Assembly: GCA_004802725.1 (NCBI GenBank) | Contig: SGPM01000076.1 | Coordinates: 1-64,000 of the forward strand | Direction of reading: 5' to 3' | Length of the DNA: 64,000 nt | Source: Antrodiella citrinella | Lineage: Eukaryota; Basidiomycota; Agaricomycetes; Polyporales; Steccherinaceae | In this document: piece by piece, positions 47,872-57,612 of the stretch | Layout: each line of letters opens with the position of its first letter | Numbering within the stretch: position 1 is the first letter of the stretch | The notes under the pieces: model-generated | What the model was told of the DNA's origin: nothing | Database searches by the model: none | Seen by the model: the letters and a program-made list of their open reading frames with translations, nothing else | Position numbers and translations under genes: made by a program

Positions 47872-48558
47872 TCATGCCTTTGCACCTGCAGCAGTGGTAG
47901 CAGCAGCGGCCTTGGCATCCTCAGCCGCGGCAACAGCAGGGTTGACCTTCTTGCCATCTTTCCACCTGACACGGGGAGGGGGAGCACGGTTGCGACGGCC
48001 CACACGCGAGCGAACACGAACAACTGGAGAAAAGGCCTCATTCAGAATTTGTGGGCGTATGTAAAAGATAAGAGGACATACCGTGCGAGTGGATGGCGCA
48101 CGAGACGCAGTACGCGATTTTGATGTAGAGCTTAGGGATAACGTACTCTGCAAGCCAGGAAAATTTGGATGAGCTCTCTCGTAGATAGATGGCAGGGTGT
48201 GTAGGAACGCACCGGGGTAGACAGAGGCCTCGCTGATATCACGAACAGCAGCGCTCTCGACCATGTTCCTCACAGTGAAACGCTTGATGGCCTTGTCCTT
48301 TCCAACGCAACGACTGCAGTTTGAGCAGCGGACGAAGGTGACATGACCGCGTCCCTTCTTGTTACGGCCGTGATTCCTTCTCTTTGTGGTCTACAGGAGG
48401 GGAGCACAGAAAGTCAGAGTCAGAACCCAGCACGGGAGCGGCGCGTGTCATCCAAAGTGAAAGCCGGCCATCCATTGAAAACGGAGTGGAACACCGAGTT
48501 GATAATGCGAGAATCGGACGGGTGGGATGTGTATGAACGTTGCAGCGATGCTCACCAT
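47872..48558 (-). CDS. RPS26: Small ribosomal subunit protein eS26
   Basis: Four exons. Exon 1 is just the ATG (48556..48558), followed at once by an intron. Exon 2 starts at 48390 and gives [20 protein letters not shown], then [17 protein letters not shown] and [20 protein letters not shown]. Exon 3 gives [20 protein letters not shown], and exon 4 [20 protein letters not shown]. This is the full eS26 sequence with both CxxC pairs, and an Ala-rich C-terminus replaces the usual short tail. It lines the mRNA exit channel of the 40S subunit. An intron directly after the start codon is common in ribosomal-protein genes of fungi. Confidence 0.96.
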
Positions 48559-48841
48559 GATGGGTAGTGTCGGGTGTCTTGAGGATGTGCGTGTCGAGCC
48601 CGACGACGGTCTTGATGTTGCTCTTGGGCGCTCGCGCGGCCGAGACTAGACCAGCCTGCCCTTAACTAAACAGTCACGTGCACGCTGCCCAAGGGACAAT
48701 AGCCTTTGCACCTGCTTGTTTTCTTGGTCCTTGTCGTCCATTGTTATCTCTTCCCGAACGTACAAACAACCCATGATAGGCCTTTGTCTCTTTGGTATGG
48801 CAACGGTGAAATTACTTCCTAAGCGAAGCGATTCGGATATG

Positions 48842-48849
48842 TATATAAG
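48842..48849 (+). promoter_or_regulatory. TATA box of the CBM19-like gene
   Basis: TATATAAG lies about 170 bp before the ATG at 49016. The spacing is long, so the mRNA leader may be about 130 nt. Confidence 0.4.
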
Positions 48850-49015
48850 GCCTTAGGTACCTGCAATAAAGCGACGCATCTCTCTTGCTTTCTCGGTCAC
48901 CGACTTCTCAGTCAGAGCCTTCTTCATTTCTGAGCCTGGAGCTCCTGCATAGTATCGCATACTCTTTCAGCTTCCCCTTTACTCACTGGCTTTGAGAAAT
49001 TACCATCCTGTCACT

Positions 49016-50015
49016 ATGTTCACCTCCACAATTTTCCTGTGGCTCGCGTGTGCCACTTCTGCCGCGCTGGGAGCACCGGCTCTTAACAATTCCACGCTCT
49101 TTCAAAACGGTCTGGATGCTCAGGCGTTGAACGCAGAGTTTGCGACCATCTCTGCGAAAGATGCTTGCAACAGTGTGTAACCTGTCATTCTTTCTTCCGA
49201 CCGAGACTAATGTGTGGGTAGGTGGCCAGATGGCTTGTATTGACGGATCCCCGGCGCTGTGTCAATTTGGAGCGTGGCAGTTGCAGAGTTGCTCAGATTC
49301 ACGGGAATGCTTTGCTTTGCCTTTGGTCAAGGGCAGTGGAACCGTGCGTCGATCATGCTATTGCTAGTATGACTTCCGTTCCTTATGCCGCTCATAGGCT
49401 ATCAGCTGCACGAGCTATGCGAATGCACTCTCGTTGATTGCGGCCACTGGCGCGACCGGTGGCCTTACACCCGCCGGTGGCAATAGCACCACTGTCCCAC
49501 TACCCACCATGACTGCTGCCGCAGTACCTTCTTCTGTCCAAAGCAGTGGTTCGTTCCTAGCGAGTAGTACTTCGTCCTTGTCGCCCGCGGTGTCTTTTTC
49601 TTCAATTCCTCCCATAGCCACTGCTTCCGGTCAATCCAACGGCAGTCAGGTCGTAACGGTCACAGTTACTGTATCAACTTCATCCACCTCGACGCCTACC
49701 GTTATTACCCTTCCTCCTGTGACTACAACCCTTAGCCCAGCCGAAGCCTCTCAGATCCTTTCCAGTCTGAGTGCCAATGGAGCTTTCACGAATCCCTCTG
49801 CTTCTCCGCCTGCCGTCACCTTTGCTATAGGCACATCAACTCCCACCCCTTCTAGCCTGAGTACTGGTACGCAGAACTCCGCGTTGGCCGACGTCTCTTC
49901 GTCTCCGTCCTCACCCCCCTCCCCGTCGGCTACACTCGTAGGGCTATATCGCCGGGTGGTACTTGGCGCACGCGTTGGAAGTGGGCGTGGACGAAGGGTC
50001 CTTGTGCAATGGTAG
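49016..50015 (+). CDS. Secreted Ser/Thr-rich protein with CBM19-like cysteine domain
   Basis: Three exons (49016..49172, 49222..49343, 49398..50015) give 298 residues. A signal peptide (FLWLACATSAALGAPAL) precedes a short Cys domain: DACNSGQMACIDGSPALCQ, WQLQSCSDSRECFALPLV, ISCTS. The six-Cys pattern and the 'C-x-ALPLV...G-T-x-I-x-C' ending match carbohydrate-binding module family 19-like (chitin-binding) domains found in fungal secreted proteins. The remaining 200 residues are Ser/Thr/Pro-rich and probably O-glycosylated. The C-terminus ends in a basic, non-hydrophobic stretch, so it is not a typical GPI signal. Likely a cell-wall protein. Confidence 0.72.
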
Positions 50016-50215
50016 AGTCTGATAGTATTTGCATAGATTACGACACATTTCTCTTGTAGCTTTATCTTTTTTTCTTCATAGGTTTCACATCTGCATAGTC
50101 GTAGAAGTCACGCATGTCTTGGTGTCTTTCTGAATACAGGTACTTCGTTGAATGATCGTCGCCGTAGTTGTTGAACTGTGGAAAATCGAAACTCATCAGT
50201 AGATTCAGTCCTATA

Positions 50216-50373
50216 GTTACTACTATATCTCACGGTATCTTCGGAACCACCACAAGTTGGTAAAATGGGCTCCTAAGCCAATGAGGAGCCAGGATTTCTC
50301 GATCAGCGGTTGAATTTTGGCTGGGGATCCGAACTTCTGGTGGTTACGAAGATACGATGGGATATAGTAGTGC
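50216..50373. mobile_element. MITE-like imperfect inverted repeat element
   Basis: Two arms of about 40 bp (50216..50256 and 50334..50373) are inverted copies with roughly 85% identity (for example ACTACTATATC on one strand and GATATAGTAGT at the other end; TATCTTCGGAACCACC against GGTGGTTACGAAGATA). Inside the loop is a further hairpin (GGCTCCT/AGGAGCC). The whole unit could fold into one long hairpin. It sits between two genes and carries no coding sequence, which fits a miniature inverted-repeat element. No target-site duplication was established. Confidence 0.5.
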
Positions 50374-50631
50374 TTTTTCTGAGATTTTCGATATGCGCCG
50401 GGACTCGGGAGGAGACCACGGGATGATGTAGGAGTCTCTGGTGGCATTCAATGGAGTAATTACGGTTCGTGTTTTTAGATCGCGTTCTTTCTTGCTCTCA
50501 GATCTCAGGCTCACAACAAAAATGGCACCTGGCGTGTGCCCTTGCCCCATTGGGTGTCACAAAACATACAAGAAAAGTTCTTCGAATGGGCGTTGGTTTC
50601 CCAAGCGTGACTTAGCAGCGGCGGGAACAGG

Positions 50632-50637
50632 TATATA
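50632..50637 (+). promoter_or_regulatory. TATA box of the MFS transporter gene
   Basis: TATATA lies about 105 bp upstream of the start codon at 50742. Confidence 0.4.
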
Positions 50638-50741
50638 GTATCCAGGACCCGTGGATCCTTGGGTCGCAGGGTTCGTCCTTGTCCCAGTCCCTCCCAGTAT
50701 TTCCGTCCGCGTGTGCCCTCGCCGGTAGCCTTCAATCTTCA

Positions 50742-53343
50742 ATGTCGGAACCCAAACCAGTTCCAACGGACAGTGTCCATGATAACGACTCTACGAAGAA
50801 GGAAACGCCAAGCGAAGAGCAAGTCGCGGTTTCTGGCGTCCCAAGCGCCCTTGATCTTACCTCGTACCACGAACATAATGCAGGACGATTGGTGATAGAT
50901 CCTGAGTGAGTTTTCTTCCTTTCTTCACCCAGCCCTGCAAGCGTAACACTAGTTTTGCAATAGAGAAGCAAAGATCGAGTTTGGTGAATCAGTCGCGCAG
51001 AAACTGAAGTTGACCAAGGACGGGAAGACAGTACTGTGGCCGCAACCTGCTGACGACCCAGAAGATCCGCAGAACGTCAGTGGGTCACCGTTCCGTGGAA
51101 CTCAATCACGCTGCTCACCAACTGCTCACACTTCTTTCTTACAGTGGTCTGATTTTCGCAAGCATGTACAGCTCGTGATCGTCACGTTGGCTGCTATAAT
51201 TCCAGATTTTGACTCAGGTATTGGTATGTTGTCATATTCCATGACACAAGTCAATGGGCGAAAACCGACATGCGTGTTTTCCAGGTATCGCGTCCATCTT
51301 TGCTCTTGCCCAGCAGTATGATACGACGACCGGTGTCATCAATAACCTCACATCTAAGTAAGTCCGTTTGCAACTCTAATGTGCGACCCTGCAGTTGACG
51401 TCTGTGGTAAAGTTGGAGTATCTTCCTTCTAGGATGGGGTGGAATTTTCGCCGTCATGCTCATGCGTAAATATGGTCGACTTCCAGTCCTGTTCTGGTCA
51501 CAGGTATAATTTTTGGCGTTCAAGAGTCCGTGGCGAAACATGAGCTCAAGTACCCATATTTCAGCTACTCGCAATGGGCTTCCTCATCGGTTGCACGTTT
51601 GCTCCAAATTTGAAGACATTCACAGGTCAGTGATCCATTTTGTGACGATGATTGTAGAGACCTGAACGTTTCCATAGCAATGCGATGCTTGAACGCATTC
51701 TTCGCGTGAGTCACACGACATCGTTTTTCTAGTTTCCAATCATTGACCGGGCTGTAACATACCAGGACATGTCCCCAAGTCACTGTAAGCCTGAATCATT
51801 CTTCAGCCGGATTACAGAACAGGACTTACTGTCTCTCCAGGGTCTCTTTGTTGTCACGGATCTGTTCCCATTCCATTTGCAAGCCCGAAAGGTCAGTGTA
51901 TCGTTGTCATCATCACAAAGTAGTCATGTAGCTCATGGATTTACTAGCTGAATATCTGGACCATGGGCTTCATCATGTCTCCGTTCCTCTCGCCGTTCTT
52001 ATTCGGCTTCTTGGTAGCCAGAACGACGTACGCCAGTTGTCCCGAGCTTTCGCATCTCCCATATTGATCACATTCATATGATTTGTACAGTTGGCGATGG
52101 GCATATGGCATCGGGTCCATGTACAGCGCGGTCGTTCTTGGACTCATCATCCTCTTTGGAGAAGAGACGTGCGTGTTCCTTGGTTTTCATTTGCGCATTC
52201 CCGCTAATGTTGTTATCAGTGTATACGATCGCAAGCTCGTCAACCCAAACCCCATGGGAAATAAAAGCGGCATCCTCGCTCGTATTCAACTTCTCGTCGG
52301 CGTCACTGGCGCACGCATGGCTAAATACCGCTCCAGCTGGAAGCACGTTGTCCTCGGATGCCTCAACATTGTTTGGAGACCACATCTTCTTATGATCTTG
52401 TGGTTCGAAGCGCTGCTTTTTGGTTTCAGTATCGGTATCAACGTAAGTGAAGTCATCGTGGCCTTCAGATTGAGTGCTGAGGCGAGTTTTCAAAGGTCAC
52501 CAATGCTGTCTTCCTGGGGACACCACCACCCGTCGGTTATGGTTTCAGCCAATTCGCCGTCGCAGGTGTATATGGTACTCCAATCGTAAGTCCCAAGTAA
52601 TGGTGTCAACAGATACCTTGTGCTAAGTTGTGTCCAAGGTCGCCGTACTGATCGGTGAAATTCTTGGTCGCTACTTCAACGATTGGGTCATGCGCTTCTG
52701 CATCAGACGAAATAAAGGTGTCTTCGAGGCGGAGAGCCGTCTATGGTATGCATATCCTACTTGTCATCATAAGGGGCCTGCTGACATATTCTACTCAGGA
52801 CTTGTTATATCGCACTGCCACTATATATCTGCGGATTCGTGCTCATCGGCGCGGCGCTTCAAAATCATCTGAGTGTTGGAGCTCTGATCATGGGCTGGGG
52901 GATTGCGGAGGTGGCTACCATGATCAATACTGTGGCTGTTTGTAAGTCTCCGCTCTGTCCAATGATTATGTGTTTCCATACGCTGACTGAAACTTCTAGA
53001 TGCGTATTGTAATGATTGCTTCCCCCAAGCGCAGGTGAGTATCAACGCGCTATGTCTTGTGACTATTGGACTCACCTTATATGTAGGGCGAGATCTCCGC
53101 ACTGGTCAATCTTGCGCGAACGCTTGGCGGATTCAGTGTGGCGTACTTCCAAGTTCCATGGGCGACCAAGAATGGTGCCCTGCAAACGTTTGGCGTTGAG
53201 TCCGCTATCGTCGCGGGACTGTTCCTCTTGGTCGTTCCTGCCTTGCAGCTGACCGGCAGATCCTTACGAGTAAGTGCACACGCACGCTTCAGTTCGGGAG
53301 CTTTGACTCACGCCACCTGCCCTAGTCTCGTTTCTCTTTCTAG
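50742..53343 (+). CDS. MFS-family transporter
   Basis: More than ten exons, some tiny. A hydrophilic N-terminus of about 100 residues (MSEPKPVPTDSVHDND) precedes twelve hydrophobic segments. Useful blocks are WSDFRKHVQLVIVTLAAIIP, GWGGIFAVMLMRKYGRLPVL (MFS loop 2-3 motif, G-x-x-x-D/R-x-x-GRxxxL form), VVTDLFPFHLQARKLNIW, RWAYGIGSMYSAVV and QGEISALVNLARTLGGFSVA. The domain order fits the drug:H+ antiporter/general substrate transporter group common in basidiomycetes. Substrate cannot be told. The final exon is short (SRFSF then stop) after the acceptor CCTGCCCTAG. Confidence 0.85.
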
Positions 53344-54629
53344 ATATCCTGTTGGCTTGATGATATCCTGTAATAATGATCTGCGTGGCGATGATTGTGG
53401 TCGGCTCTCTCCTAATGAATACCGATGATGCTACCGTGCCGATACTTCCATAGTGAAGATCCAGATACTTTCTATACTGGGACCTGCAGCCTCGTTTGCA
53501 AAGTATAATTAATCAAGAACCCTGCATAATGTGAGGCGAAATATCTCAGGTCCATGTTGCCACCCTAGAATCCTCACCCAAGTGCTTAATACATACGGAC
53601 AGGATGCTACAGGATATCGTACATTGTCACGCACAGATCATGCCGTTGAGGCCTGAGAGTCACCGCCGTCACCTTTCTCTGTTGAAGTTTCGTAGGTAGA
53701 TAGGGACATGAATCTTGAGCGTTCATGCGCCTCCTTGATGAATTGCATTGTTGAAACGAGGACAGTAAGGTGCCTTTTCATTATGAGAAACTCAATCTAG
53801 GCCGGATGCTTTCTGGCGCATATGCGCAGGGCGTGCGTACTAATGCAATACTAATGAGCACACACGGTAGCCGTGGCGTGCCATAGTACAGAGTCCGAGA
53901 CCCGCTTGTTTGACCTGCGCTGTAACCCAAGTACCCAGTGAGAATCAAGCTCGATTTGAAGCAGCTATGATTTAACATACTCTATGTGCGTGNCTGGCGT
54001 CGAGAGCATCANGATAAAAGCGAATCATGGCACGAGTGACGTAGATAGTAAACGAATGTATTCGGATGTACAACGAACGAGTCGGTGGGCGATAGCCCCG
54101 CGTGAGCGGGCGGCATCAGCACCGAGCTCGCAACGTAAAACACAAGGGAACAGACCCGAGCGAGGGTGGGATGGGCCATAACAGGGATGGGAGGGAAACG
54201 AATACTAGTATACGAAACTCACTGTAAAATCACTGCTTCATCCAAAGCCGAACCTGTTGAGGGCTGATTACGAGTCTTGAACGCTAGTGGTAAGGACCGA
54301 ACTCGGTGTTAAACAATTGGAGTTGAGTTTTCTTGATTGTNAGATGGGAGGCGGACGGGGGGGGAAGGTGGTTACGAAAACGAGACGTAGCTAGAGCTGC
54401 CCGCTACTAGCAACGACGAGGAAAAGAGAGAGAGACGCGTCACCCGAACATAGACTCTACTCTATGTAGCGCTCGTACCTCGCGCTGCTTAGACTCTCAA
54501 ATGATACAAAGCATTGGTATAGCACAACCTGTAGAGAACATTTTTGGAGTACGCTCAACGCCTCTCGCGAACACCGCTACTCAGGCGGCCTTCCCACTTC
54601 CTTTACCGGCACCCACAACATAGTCCGCT
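53344..54629. other. Intergenic region, no gene seen
   Basis: About 1.3 kb between the MFS gene and the minus-strand APH gene. It includes several unresolved bases (near 53,993, 54,012 and 54,341), a G run and a GAGAGAGAGAC stretch. No supported coding or RNA gene. Confidence 0.55.
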
Positions 54630-56134
54630 TCATCTTATCGGGAACGGATGTGACATCTGCAGGTGAAGCAGTTCAGGAATCTCTTCTTCGTCATCGTCAG
54701 ACTCAGTCAGCAGAATTTGCTGAAGAGCTTCGTCGTCTTGATACCTTTCCAGCGCGTGGCGCTTCCACGCTCGCCAATTCTGCACACCCTCCTTGGGTCT
54801 AAGCAGAGCCCCCCGCAGGCCCGTGAACATGTTCTCAAAGTACGTCCGGTCATCGGCTTCACACCCGACGCAATGCGATACGCGGTGCTCCATCCTCCCT
54901 CGGCGAACGTACTCTGCCAACTCATGGCCCCCCTTGGCCTCCAGGATCTCAGCGAAGTGGAGCTCATCTTCGCCCAGCACGTTGTCTCCGTTGTGGTAGT
55001 CTACTTTGGGGACGAGACACACCGGCGCGCAGAACGCCTCTGCCTTCGGACACGTCTGGGCCCATTCCCAGTCGATGATCCCGACGATGTTCATGTCGAT
55101 GTCCACGAGGATATGGTCGCCTTTATCGTCCGCGTGCTTCAAGTAGAACCCGGGCGACTGCTCGTGCTGGACGATGCGGGGGATGGATTCCAGTAGGAAG
55201 AGGTGCATGAGATACGACTCGAGCCGTCGCTTCGGGTGTGTTTGATCAGTTTTGATCTGGTCAAGATGACGTAGGATGAGGTCGCGTCGGTATTGAGTAG
55301 ATGATGTGAACGGTCCGGGCAATGAGAGTTGGCCTTGAGAGTCCCTATCTGCATGACTGTCGAAGACGATAGGCCCAACCTGCCATGGAGAAGACGTGGA
55401 CGGTTGCAGGCAGCCGATGGAAGGGAAGGGATGTCTGGAGAGTTCGAGTACAATGTCGGCGTACTGCTGGAGAATTTTTGTCTTCTCAAACGGCCGCAGC
55501 TCCGGCCAATACATTGGACGACCATCGATGCGGTCCATCAGAATGTATGGTATGCCCACAGGATTATCCGGGGTGAAAGCGAAGTCATGAATTCGGGGAA
55601 CGGGTATGCGTGTTGTGGCGAGAAATTGCATGGTAGTGACTTCGCTCTGCAGAATACGGCTGAGGAGATCCGGCGGCGGCGCGGCAATGTTGGTGCGGTG
55701 GATACGACACATCCAAGAATCGCCGTCCGCAAAGAGTATGGGGATGTGGTAGTTGGTACCTCCCATAACCTCGGTGATGGTCGCTTTGTCGTAAGATGGA
55801 AGTGGGATGCTACATTTTACACCGCGTTTTAATTGAGATGCTCTGACCTTCAGGGCCTCAATGTTAAGCTTTGAAAGAAGATGCTCGACTTCCTGGCGAC
55901 GAGCGCGCTCGTTTGCAGCTCTCCAGCCCGGCTCATCGCGCTTGATTGAGATTGACAGCGTCAGCATATTTGAAGCGTTCATACCGGAAATGAACATACC
56001 TCCCAGTCTGGGCAACGGTGAAAAGTTTGTGAGAGATGTCCGCTGCATAGGTGGCGATTGCAGAGCTTGCAGGAAAAGCAACGCACGCCAGCGTCGTTGC
56101 AGCGATCCACTGAGCAGGTGAACAGAGGCATCAT
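54630..56134 (-). CDS. AN1-like zinc finger fused to APH-type kinase
   Basis: Two exons (56000..56134 and 54630..55940) give 481 residues. Residues 1-45 hold a compact Cys/His finger whose spacing ends C-x4-C-x2-H-x5-H-x-C, as in AN1 fingers (CKLCNRHLCSGHLSQTFHRC). The rest is an aminoglycoside phosphotransferase (APH)-fold kinase: an N-lobe with GGTNYHIPILFADGDSWMCR, a brace IPVPRIHDF, ILMDRIDGRPM, the catalytic loop YLKHADDKGDHILVD and the metal-binding IIDWEWA. The usual HxDxxxxN loop reads HADDKGDH, so the Asn ligand is His. Such fungal APH proteins are numerous and uncharacterised; small-molecule phosphorylation is inferred only. An acidic tail follows. Confidence 0.82.
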
Positions 56135-57612
56135 TGGGGGGTTTGAGTGTGGCGTGGAGAAGTTGAAGTAGTTGTCAGAAATACAGATTTCTTGAGGCTG
56201 GGCAAGCGCTAGCAATCAATGATAGTAATACGGCAGACCTTTGCAGAATCTGATCGCGACATGACGACTGCCCGGGACTGCCCCCACAAGAGAAAGATGT
56301 GAACAGCGAGAGGGGTATCACACTAATAGGTTCACATGTTCCCGTGTGAATGGACCCGAAAGCTGTCTTCATAGATGTACGTTGTCACTGCTGCCTTCTT
56401 CCGTGTCCGGTTTCGGCAGCTTGTACAAGGAGCACGTCAGGCACAAGGTCGTAAGCCGGTACTATACGATGAGACTCACCAGGCCTAACAATGACACAAA
56501 GAAATATTTTTTAAAAACGTATAAGCAGGTGTATATGCCTGCCTCATGCAATTTTGGTTGAACTTTGCAACCCTATCTTCAAGACCATCAGCTCGCAAAG
56601 ATCCGCGGAAGTGCACCAGGAAAGGGCCGGTGCCCCTCGCATACTGTGAAAAGGAGTCAGTTGAAATCAGAGGATGCGGACTCACCGGCACCCTTTGTCA
56701 TGTCTCAGATCTTGTTCCCTAGCTCTCTCTGCCGCTCTGCGCTCGTGCCAGGTGATGCTAGGCTGACGCTTGGCGGCTCTACCGCTCGCTGCGACTCGGA
56801 CTAAAAATTTGACTCTGAGGCTGACCGCGACGACTGTTCTCAGAACAATGATGAGTAGCTATATGCTAGACAATCGGTCAATAACGGGGCGGAAATGAGG
56901 GCGCGTGGTATATAGGCCGGAGACTGAAGCTTGAAGCTTGAAGCCTGAGACGTGCAATATGTCGTTGTACGTGCGGAGAAAGTTTTACGTGCAGCGGTAT
57001 TTTTACTACCTCATCAATATGTGATCTCAAATGAGGTCTCAAGAGTGTCTCTAGATCTGCCTTGCGTCTAGCCCAAGGACTTACAATGATCAGAGTTGGA
57101 TGTCCACAAGCCTTAGACAATGTGCTCTTTCGGACAACTGGCGGCTACTGGCCAATTGGAACGTAATACGCCACACCTGCTGCACGGTTCAGTATTGCCC
57201 AGGCATAGCAGCTGAGTACTTACAGTGCACTTCCACATCTTGCACTTGGTGACTTACGGAAGAGTATATCACCGATGAGTTCTGTGCAGCGGAGACGGAG
57301 GAAGCGAGATGGAAGCTCATGTCGTGCGATTCCAGCACTGCAAAATGCATCCGAGATTAATCCTTCTTCAGCATCCAATGTCAAGAATGTCAAGAAGAAA
57401 GAAAGAAAGCGAGTTCTCCGAGTGCGAACGGTGGCCCAATTGTGGCGTAGCGCACAGCTAACGCCCGCAGTCACCCAAAAAAGAAATATGTTTCCACGTA
57501 CAAAGTGGTCCGATGTATTGCGCGCCTAAATGTCAGAGCTCGGAAAAGTGGAACGAGTTTTGGTGGTCGGCGTTCACAAATGCTCATAACATCTTGATTC
57601 CGGACCACGACC
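56135..57612. other. Intergenic region between divergent genes
   Basis: About 1.5 kb without a supported gene. It contains a TGAAGCT-type short repeat at 56925..56947 and, toward its right end, the promoter of the SREBP gene. No sterol regulatory element with a clear consensus was spotted. Confidence 0.5.
56925..56947 (+). repeat. TTGAAGC short tandem repeat
   Basis: Three near-copies of TGAAGCT in tandem (TGAAGCTTGAAGCTTGAAGC), related to the cluster at 47606..47645. Confidence 0.7.

Noticed and set aside
54663..55832. Long plus-strand frames opposite the APH kinase exon
   Set aside because: Antisense shadows. The kinase motifs and clean splice are on the minus strand.
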